NCBI GenBank assembly: GCA_964036195.1
Contig: OZ038451.1
Span: 12,838,529 to 12,902,528, forward strand
Reading direction: 5' to 3'
Length of the DNA: 64,000 nucleotides
From: Sphaerolaimus hirsutus
Lineage: Eukaryota > Nematoda > Chromadorea > Monhysterida > Sphaerolaimidae
Shown here: positions 56,801 to 64,000 of the stretch, piece by piece
How the letters are laid out: every line of letters begins with the position of its first letter
Numbering within the stretch: position 1 is the first letter of the stretch
Program-made: the position numbers and the translations under genes
Notes under the pieces: generated by a model
Told to the model about the DNA's origin: nothing
What the model saw: only the letters and a program-made list of their open reading frames with translations
Databases searched by the model: none

Positions 56801-59800
56801 CGGCCACATGAGCGGCCGAGCAGTTCTGAGCGCCCTGGCGCTGCGCTCGGCCGTGTCGGCCGCCTTGCCCAGGTTCAGCGTGCGCGCGCCCAACTCCGTG
56901 GACGACTGGTCCGCGGCGCCGATCACGTACACGCCGCCGTCGGCTGTTGTAAAGGATGCTAAATACTGAACTTCACACTTGTTCATACTTCAACAATTCG
57001 CTCTGAAACAGAGCCGTTAAAACTAAAAGTACTGTACTTTTTTCAAAGTAAACGTAAACGTAAAGTATTTTACTTTTACTGACCCCTGATAGTACAGAAA
57101 ACGTAAAGTTACGTAAATTGTGAGTAAACGTAAATACCCATATTTTTACACAGAGAAAACGTAAAAGCGAGCATTTTTCGAGTTTAGGTTTAAACTAAAT
57201 GCTTTTATCAACTATGGTCTGAACAAGCATCATGCGGCTCACCGGCAATGCACGCAGCGTGTGTAGCGCCCAAAGCGTAGGGCGAGCCCCAGTCGCACTT
57301 GCAGTTCATGTTGATCAACGGCAGCGCGTCCGCGTACGTCATGCCGCAGACAAACGACTGTCTATAACAGGGATGGAATAGGACCCATTTTTAATTTTTA
57401 AATATATATTAAATATTTTATTTAGGGATGTATTTTTTCAACACGGTTTTTCCCCAAAAAGGTTGTTTTTAGACTGTTTCTCAAAAGCTCCCAGATATGG
57501 TTATGAGTCACGTGGAATGGTAATGTGTATGTGAAATTGTGCCCTAGCCCGCAAAAATACAAAAGATCTACAGCTTAAGTACAAAACATTTTGGCTGAGG
57601 TTTTAAAAAAAAACGGTTCCGATGCTTGCGTTTTTTAAAAACAACGTTGAGAAACTCCCCGGCCATCCCTAGTTTACACTGGAAATTGAACAATTCTTAA
57701 TCAATAAAAATCATCAACCCCCCCCCCAAATCCTCGTCCACCATCACCAACCGCCTTAGCCAATCGTGGTCAGTCTCGTTGTTTACCTTGTGCACACCCA
57801 GCTGGTTGTAGGCGTTGGCGCCGGTGGCCAGCAGGCGGCCGTTGCACAGCAGCGCGGCGCTCGCGTCCCGCCCGCAGTGCACCGAGCGCACCAGCGCGCA
57901 GTCGGGCGGCATGGACACCGGCAACGGGGTGGTCACCTTCGTGGAGCTCTTGAAGCCAAGGCGACCTTGAAAGGGGTGGGGCGGCTCGCGTGGCTGAATA
58001 TTTAGGATTTTGCAAGGTATAGAAGGCGGAAAGGGGAAAATCGCTAAAACAGGTTTTAAAAAGCTAAACATGTATATAATCATGTATCAATATAGCCGAA
58101 AATAGTTATGTTGAACGTGAAAATTGGCAAAATGGGGCAACTTTGAGTAATTTCGAGTAAAAATCGGGGGAAAATAGCTCAAAATTCTCACATAGATTAA
58201 TAGGCCGCCGATTTCTGGGGGGTAGGGTTCAAACGGGATCCCGATCCCGATCCCGGATCCCGTGAAATTCCGGGATTTAGCAGTCCCGATCCCGATCCCG
58301 AAACCCCAATCCCGATCCCGAAATCAAAAAATACCAATCCCGATCCCGAAAACTTTCAAATCCCGATCCCGATCCCGAGAATCTCCCAAGTCCGGGATCC
58401 CGATCCCGGAAAAAAAGTGGAAATTATAAAAAGTGAAAAATGACATTTTTGCGTGCAAAAATGTGAACGCAAACCCCAGCGTCCATTTTATGTCACTTTT
58501 CTGGCATCCAACAGTGTTTTGAGACCTTTATGAACAACTGTGAATGCCAGAACAGTGACGAAAATCTCTATCCCTATACCCCAATCCCGAAAAAATGCCA
58601 ATCCCGATCCCGATCCCGTGACTCCAATCCCGGCCAATCCCGATCCCGAAATCTCAAAATACCAATCCCGATCCCGAAACCCGATCCCGAAATCTCAAAA
58701 AGTGAATCCCGATCCCGAAAAGTCAATCCCGTTTGAACCCTAGGGGGGGGGGTAGCCTCCCCCTTGGAGACCCCTTGAACTGACCATATTCCGGCTTGCC
58801 CCACGCGAACAACTCATTCGTATTTGTGAGCGCGAGCACGTGGTCGCTGCCTGCGGCCGCGTCGACGATCGAGTGCTCCATGAGACTGCGCACGATGGCC
58901 GGGCGAGCCGCGTCTTCGCAGCCGCCTCTACCCAAACAACCGGCACCGCCGCTGCCCATGGACAGAAGGAGGCCCTTGTCTGTGTAGTGGATGTTAAGAT
59001 ATGAAACTAGAATAGTCAAACTTGACAAAATGCCAGCACTGTTGTATACTCGTACACTCCTGGATAATTTACCTAGAATCACTCTCCTGTGTAAACAAAA
59101 ATGGTCCGACGCAAGTACTCCCAACTTTTTTGTATACATTCGCAGTGACGTTTTACAAGCGGCATGAACAAAATTCAGTCCGCTCAGAATTACACCCCGA
59201 CAAAAATTTCCGATAAAAAACTAAAGTAACCGGTGATCATGATGACGAACGCCGAGCCACAAGTTATTTTGGCGATCTTGTACTCAGTCTTCAAAAGTGT
59301 CGTCTCAAACACAATCGGCGTGGGCGGGGCGTCGAACGACACCGCGGTAAATGGAGCGGCGCCATTTTCCGACTCGATGGAACACTGGCCGGCGGGAGGT
59401 TGCTCGTCAGGCTCCGCCCACTGCACCACGCCACCGGTAGATGTTAGTGCGTAGTGTCTGAACCCGTCGGTAGCCACCCAGCTCACCTGAGTTACCGTTT
59501 GTTTGTGTGAGTGATGGATTCCGAGAGGCGAGAAATCAGCAGGGGGAAAACCGAGACCGTTTAAAATGTAAAATGTCATGCAAAGTTCGCAATTTTACAT
59601 AATTTTTGACGGTTTGCATTACTTTTTTGACATCTTACAGGTTTAGGGACAGCTCGCAACCTGCTGCGTGACATCGGGCGGCCAAGGCAGTTGCTGCGGG
59701 TACGCCGTACCGTTGCCCCAGAAGTACACGGCCGTGCCGCACGAGGTGGACTCGCCGCGCAGCTGCATATTCGCCAGGGTGGCGTCGGCGGCCGACGGCG

Positions 59801-59868
59801 GCGACGCGCCCAACGCCAGCAGCTGCTGCGACGATCGCCGCCGCAGCGACGCCCGCGCGCTGTTGCAG
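53859..59868 (-). CDS. RCC1-repeat region of a NEK8/NEK9-like protein (5' part not seen)
   Basis: Minus-strand exons, all phases consistent: 59661-59868, 59231-59486, 58785-58979, 57787-57965, 57243-57357, 56737-56943, 54498-54760, 53859-54065 (about 543 codons, stop at 53859). The first visible exon is a Ser/Arg-rich linker followed by 'GTAVYFWGNGTAYPQQLPWPPDV'-type sequence. RCC1 blades follow: 'GGVVQWAEP', 'KGLLLSMGSGGAGCLGRGG', 'SDHVLALTNTNELFAWGKPEYG|GRLGF', 'RLLATGANAYNQLG', 'GATHAACIADGGVYVIGA' and 'SHRLYSFGDDSRGRLGRP'. Order and wording follow the C-terminal propeller of NEK8, whose kinases act at cilia and in endocytic or mitotic control. No kinase exon is recognisable between 59869 and 64000. 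Either the kinase lies beyond the window across a long intron, or this is an RCC1-only protein. Exons G and H after the propeller are unique ('VKRSHSVDAFVASQSR'). The last splice choice is the weakest. Confidence 0.8.
54152..54437. repeat. Foldback with TACCGCATTTACC / TTATTCGAGTCAATA ends
   Basis: Related to the 51640 and 5858 families: interior CCCCCTGTGAATAATCCCC and CCCCGGGGAATTATTCG. It lies in the intron between 54065 and 54498 of the RCC1 gene. Confidence 0.65.
55005..56618. repeat. 1.6-kb hAT-like element carrying a 1.2-kb palindrome
   Basis: The ends CAAGGACGTACGCAGG and CCTGCGTACGTCCCTG have a perfect 8-bp duplication CCTATACA (54997-55004, 56619-56626). Inside, arms of about 550-600 bp mirror each other around about 55815 (both contain ACCCATGGGACACCCCCCAG and GGCCGC hairpins). 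GGCGCC words lie at 56440-56510. It fills the RCC1 intron between 54760 and 56737. Confidence 0.9.
57013..57180. repeat. GTTAAAACTAAAAGTAC / AACGTAAA word repeat
   Basis: The left part (GAGCCGTTAAAACTAAAAGT, TTTTTTCAAAGTAAACGTAAA) matches the left arm of the 15967-16855 element; the right end is missing. It lies in an RCC1 intron. Confidence 0.65.
57368..57671. repeat. hAT-like MITE, CAGGGATGGAATAGG ends
   Basis: Left CAGGGATGGAATAGG, right CGGCCATCCCTA, flanked by GTCTATAA and GTTTACAC (weak duplication). It starts 9 bp from the acceptor of the RCC1 exon 57243-57357, so it supplies most of that intron's 3' end. Confidence 0.65.
58223..58742. repeat. hAT-like MITE built of GATCCC hexamers
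   Basis: Left end TAGGGTTCAAACGGGATCCC, right end TCCCGTTTGAACCCTA, G-rich flanks. The interior is mostly (CCCGAT)n with a 150-bp ordinary core. The termini are nearly those of the GGTCCC element at 19610-20411, but the hexamer differs by one base. Confidence 0.88.
59542..59660 (-). mobile_element. Eroded introner at the start of the first visible RCC1 intron
   Basis: On the minus strand the exon ends CAG and the intron opens GTTGCGAGCTGTCCC...CCTGTAAGATGTC, a diverged introner left end. Facing GACATTTTACATTTTAAACG and TTTTCCCC-CTG form the right end. The acceptor used (ACTCAG at 59487) is 55 bp further on, so the element is joined to older intron sequence. Confidence 0.6.
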
Positions 59869-60948
59869 CTGCGCGAGGAAACGCATCAGGTACACAGAGC
59901 CGAGTAAAAAAAAAAAGAATTTAAATCAGATCCTACAATGGAGGGTAACCCCGCCCCCCCCCCCGAACCGCCCAGCTATCCATCTACGGCATTACCTCGA
60001 AATTCCCCCATGGGGGTTTATTATTTCGCCAGCAAAGTTTGAGGGCGGGTCATCATTTCGTAAGAATCGTAATAAATAGTAGGCATTTGCGTACCCAAAA
60101 CAGGTAATAAATGTGTCCAAAAAGGATATCTTTGGACATAAAAACGTAGATATGCAAATTATGCAGTAATAAATATATCATGTACATTGCATCAGAGTTG
60201 TTAAAATACCGGTATTTTGAGAAAACGTAAGCGCAAGCGTAAATACACTTTCCAAATTTTGAGTATGGATACTAAAAGCGTAAGGTATTTTTAAAATACC
60301 TAGGAAAGCGTAAAAAAAGCGTAAGCGTAAAAATTTTCTAGAAAGTGCTCCTGCTGTTGAGCATGGGGAAACACCCTAGCTTTCACTTTTAGACGACTTT
60401 ATATATCATTTCCATTCATTTTTTCACATCATTTCATCAACACGATCACCACATAACAACACAACTTCATCTAACTGGGACCCACCGTATTACCTTGAAT
60501 TATCCAGCCCCCTCAAAATTGGCTCGGGAAATGATAAAAACCCCTCGAATAAGCCCCCCTCGAATAAAACCCCCCTCAAATTTTGCTGGCAAAATAATTA
60601 ACCCCCACAGGGGTATTTCGAGGTAATACGGTAATGCTGTTGACGGAATCCATCGTCGCCCCAAAAATTCCTAGTCTGACGCCACGATATTGCAGGCGCC
60701 AGAATTTTAGCACAATTGAGGCATCTAGTTCCGAATGTCGGTAAAGACCGAAGTGGAAAAAAATGAGTTAAGTGCGGATCTGTGATACGTGCACTTATTT
60801 CTTCATGATAGCAAAAGAATTTTCTCAATATCTTATACCGTTCCCGAGATATATATATGCCGATTTTTAGAAAAAAAAAAACAAAAAAAAATCATCCGAA
60901 ACAGGGTATCTCCACCCTCAAATTCGAAAAAAATTCATTCGAAACAGG
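59869..60948. other. Repeat-filled stretch, no exon seen
   Basis: 59985-60632 is a CCTCGAAATTCCCCCATGGG foldback whose right end is GGGGTATTTCGAGGTAATAC. A GTAAAGCG-word element is nested at 60195-60340. No kinase-like exon is present on the minus strand. Confidence 0.6.
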
Positions 60949-61690
60949 CAGGGACGTATCCAGGATTTTTGAGCGGGGGGGGGGCTGTTTGTTTACGGAG
61001 CCCGGCGAACGGGGGGGGGCTCAGCCCCCCCCCCCCCTAAAATTTTACCTGTACAGTGGCGGAATGGCACCATGGCGCTGGCGCCATTCGTAGGCGCAAC
61101 GCCATGGCGCCATTGGCGTTGGCGTTGGCGCCATGAACCGCTGATATGTATGTAAATATACATACATATGGGGAGATAGGCACGAAATTCAACGTATTTT
61201 ACAGATATTTGAGGGTACAGATGCCGATATTCCAACAAATTCCCGTGGACGGTGGACAAATGCGCGCTCGCGCGCAAAATTTTTACATAGCACCTCGGAA
61301 ATTAGTACCGAAAACGGCATTTTCCTCGATTTTTTTCGGTCTCACCCGGGAACGGGGGGGGCTGCAGCCCCCCCCCGCCCCCCCCCCTGGATACGTCCTT
61401 GGAAACAGGGTATCTCCAAAAAGAGCCACCAAAAATTTCACTCGAAACAGGGTATCTCCACCAACGGAAAAAAATCATCCGAATTACGGTATAGATTTGA
61501 AGCAATCCGTCCAAATTCCCATACAAAACAGAAAAAATCATCCGAATTACGGTATAGAATTCCAATTCAGTTTTTGAAAAAATCATCCGAAACAGGGTAT
61601 CTCCAAATAAATCTTTGTCCGAAACAGGGTATCTCCAAAAATTCTTTGTCCGAAACAGTATATCTCCACTCAAAAGTTACTCTCAAGTGG
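60890..61690 (+). repeat. Irregular array of GAAACAGGGTATCTCCA
   Basis: The 17-bp word occurs at about 60898, 61402, 61443, 61589, 61621 and 61652, with related CGAATTACGGTATAG words between. Spacing is irregular (30-150 bp). A hAT-like MITE split one copy. The inverted form appears at 63425-63490. Confidence 0.75.
60949..61401. repeat. hAT-like MITE, CAGGGACGTATCCAGG ends
   Basis: Ends CAGGGACGTATCCAGG and CCTGGATACGTCCTTG, perfect duplication GAAACAGG (60941-60948, 61402-61409). It has G/C runs near both ends and GGCGCC words at 61060-61130. It belongs with the elements at 53059, 55005 and 63178. Confidence 0.93.
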
Positions 61691-62362
61691 GGCCATTCTG
61701 AAGGAGTGGCACCATTTACTCCAAGAGGGTGCACCACCACCGCCCAGCAATCCTATGTAAACACCTTCCCGATCAAGTCCGGCCCCCAAATTTTTATTTT
61801 ACTTCTGACGTCCTATCTACAGTTCTAGGACGCGCCAGAAGCTGAAACTTGGGGTAGATATTGGCGCAACCCCCCTCTACTTCGCATGAATTGAAGGGGT
61901 CGCGGCGACCCCCTACAGGGTGGGTCGACGAGTGCAAAGAAAAATTGCAGCTTTTTTAGTGTCCCACACAGGTCCGGCCCCCACTGATTTCTTACACTGT
62001 GGGTGCCGTACCTCCAGCTGTGGGAGGGGTATAAATCTAAAGTTTTGGGGATGTGTCGCCAACATCCGTCCCCTACTATACAGTGGCCAGGCAGTTTTTG
62101 GCAACTCACCACAGTGTGGGGTGCAACGTTTAAAATTTATTAAAATGTTACTGTCCCACACAAGTCCAGCATCCAATTGAATTTCTAAAAATGGACACTT
62201 TTGTGTTGTTTTAACACTAATGTGGTTGACAATGTGAAATAAGCATGAAATATCCTCTAAAAATATATTATCCTACCTAAAACCACCCACCACATGAACC
62301 CCTCCCCCCAAGTTTGTGACAAAAAAATTACTTTTTACAACTTTTTTGTTAGACACTTGAAC

Positions 62363-62542
62363 GGCAAGGGCCCATTCCGCAAAAAAGCCCATTCCGCATT
62401 TTTGCCCATCCCGCAAATTATGTGACCCATCCCGCAAATGTGCCCATTCCGCAAACAGGTGATGCAACTTGCGGGATGGGTCACATAATTTGCGGGATGG
62501 GCAAAAATGCGGAATGGGCTTTTTTGCGGAATGCTACACTGT
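62363..62542. repeat. Small foldback of CCCATTCCGCAAA words with TSD
   Basis: Flanked by CACTTGAAC on both sides (62354-62362, 62543-62551). The arms repeat GCCCATTCCGCA and GCCCATCCCGCAAAT, inverted about 62455. Confidence 0.82.
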
Positions 62543-63177
62543 CACTTGAACTGCTGGTTTACAATAATTATTAGGGGAGGGTTAAAGGTTTCAAATTGTG
62601 TAAAAAACCTTACCTCCAAAATGCCTTCATAAGAAAATTTGCTGGGGGTAAATCTAAAATTGTAAATTTTGCTTATTTTTGTTCCTGCAATGATGTCATT
62701 TTTACAATTTGAAATTCACCCCCAGCAAATTTTCTTATGAAGGCATTTTTGAGGTAAGATTTTTTACACAACTTGAGACCTTTTACCCTCCCCTATAAAT
62801 TATTGTAAACCAGCCATTCAACTGTCTAATAAAAAAGTTGTAAAAAGTGATTTTTTTGTCAGCCACCTGGAGGTAGGGGTTCATGTGGTGGGCAGTTTTG
62901 GGTGGAATAAGATATTTTTAGAGGATATTTTATGTTTATGTCACATTATCAAACACTTAAGTGTTAAAACAACACAAGTCTTTATTTTTTGAAATGTGCC
63001 CCAGGTGCTGGACTTGTGTGGGACTGTAATGTTTTAACAAACATTTAGTGCTGCGCCCCACACTGGTGAGTTGCCAAAAACCACCTGGCCAGTGTTTAGT
63101 AGGGAGGAGGGGTGTTGGCGACACATTCCCAAAATTTTAGATTTATACCCCTCCCACTTTGGAGGTACGGCACCCGC

Positions 63178-63244
63178 CAAGGACGTAGCCAGGGGGGGGG
63201 GCGGGGGGGCGGCCGCCCCCCGCCCCCCCCCCTGGCTACGTCCT
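63178..63244. repeat. 67-bp perfect-palindrome solo of the CGTAGCCAGG family
   Basis: CAAGGACGTAGCCAGG and its exact inverse surround only G/C runs and GGCGGCCGCC. No matching 8-bp duplication is seen. Confidence 0.75.
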
Positions 63245-63778
63245 TGACGGCGACCCCCTCTATAGTGAGTCGCCGCTGCCCCATCTATTCATGAGGGGTA
63301 GTGGGGGGTTGCACCTATATACCACCCAAGTTTTAGTTTTCCACCCCTCCCACAACCGGAGATATGGCCTGCGAAGTGAAAGAAAAAATAGGCGGCCGGA
63401 CTTGATCGGGAAGGTGTTTACTCAGTGGAGATACCCTGTTTCGAGTGATTTTTCCTAAAAAAAATCACTCGAAACAGGGTATCTCCACTGAATCTGCTGA
63501 CTTGCTGTCAATCAAATCATCATAACTCCAGCTATATACGTCGGTCGCAGGGTCGAAAATATGGAAAATGTAGACAATTTCATAAGCTTTTCAAAAAGTA
63601 TTGGACAAGACTTGTCACTTTAAAGTTGCCCGCTCGGGCCAACTTTGAATTTTCAAATGCAATTTTGGAAAAACCTAAAATGATGGAGATACCGACATTC
63701 GGAACTAGATGCCTCAATTTGTCTTTACATGTGCCACCATTTTCAGTGTTTATGCACACACGCAGTAATTTTCTTTGG

Positions 63779-64000
63779 TACGCATTGTCGTTCATATTGC
63801 TTTTTTGTAGTATCACGCTTTTTGAAAACCGTAAAACTGGGCCGTGTGAAAAGTTTTTTACGCTTTTTGTACCCGGGTAATTCGGCCGGGAAAGCGTAAT
63901 AAAGCGTAAAGGTATTTTATGAAAGCGTAAGCGTAAGTACAAATACCCATTTACCCGGGTACTTCGGGTAAGCGTAAATACGCTTTCGCAACTCTGCATT
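63779..64000. repeat. AGCGTAAA-word element running off the window
   Basis: Right half of the GTTAAAAGTAC hAT-like family: CGTAATAAAGCGTAAAGG, AAGCGTAAGCGTAAG and the terminus GCGTTTCGCAACTCTGCA-like at the very end. Confidence 0.6.

Larger units (their letters stand above)
61757..63420. repeat. 1.66-kb nested palindromic element
   Basis: Outer ends GTAAACACCTTCCCGATCAA and its inverse at 63400-63420 pair. Further arms pair inward: GTGGGTGCCGTACCTCCAG with the inverse near 63165, and CTTCATAAGAAAATTTGCTG (62625) with its inverse (62720). Two smaller elements (62363-62542 and 63178-63244) are inserted in its arms. No coding capacity recognised. Confidence 0.85.

Noticed and set aside
60890..61690. 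CRISPR-like array
   Set aside because: The repeats are short and spacing is irregular, and the window is plainly eukaryotic with split genes.

Overview
The window is nuclear DNA of a multicellular animal. Genes are split into many short exons by GT-AG introns, some only 53-60 bp, with long repeat-filled introns and no bacterial gene layout. Three gene families point to a nematode: a secreted protein built of MIG-18-type fibronectin-I-like modules (358-1959, minus), a precursor of amidated GGVY peptides matching the nematode NLP-10 type (30629-31686, plus), and paired secreted vWA/ShKT proteins (35506-38620 and 41221-42936, plus). The genome must be rich in small non-autonomous transposons. 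I infer a large-genome nematode but cannot name the clade.

Layout. 358-1959 (-): 3'-incomplete MIG-18-like gene. 1960-8366: intergenic, with a GC-rich block and several MITEs. 8367-14457 (+): complete 14-exon myotubularin of the MTM1/MTMR2 type (626 codons) with an intact active site. 14458-30600: almost gene-free, filled with hAT-like, mariner-like and Harbinger-like MITEs and long palindromes. 30629-34586 (+): neuropeptide precursor, a small membrane protein, and a short ORF. 35506-42936 (+): two vWA/ShKT paralogues, one with a Thr-rich mucin stalk. 43605-46703 (+): orphan secreted acidic-to-basic protein. 48386-50231 (+): unrecognised 346-aa protein. 53859-59868 (-): RCC1-repeat half of a NEK8/NEK9-like protein, with no kinase exons visible before the window ends. 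59869-64000: nested repeats.

The most interesting system is a family of short inverted-repeat transposons that behave as introns ('introners'). Their left end starts GTGCCAGTCCC and their right end finishes GGGACTGCCCC. They make a 3-bp target duplication, usually CAG or CTG. Inserted at a CAG in an exon, the element's first two bases act as the donor GT and the duplicated CAG supplies the acceptor AG. Six coding exons in this window are interrupted this way (intron starts 30770, 42497, 43710, 44813, 46292, 48508). In all six, removing element plus duplication restores one open frame. One of these introns is missing from the paralogous gene, as expected of a recent gain.

A second theme is a set of hAT-like MITEs with 8-bp duplications. 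Different families have interiors written almost wholly in one short word (GGCGCC, GGCACC, GGTCCC, GATCCC, TTCGAA and others). No transposase gene is visible, so all these elements must be moved by enzymes encoded elsewhere.
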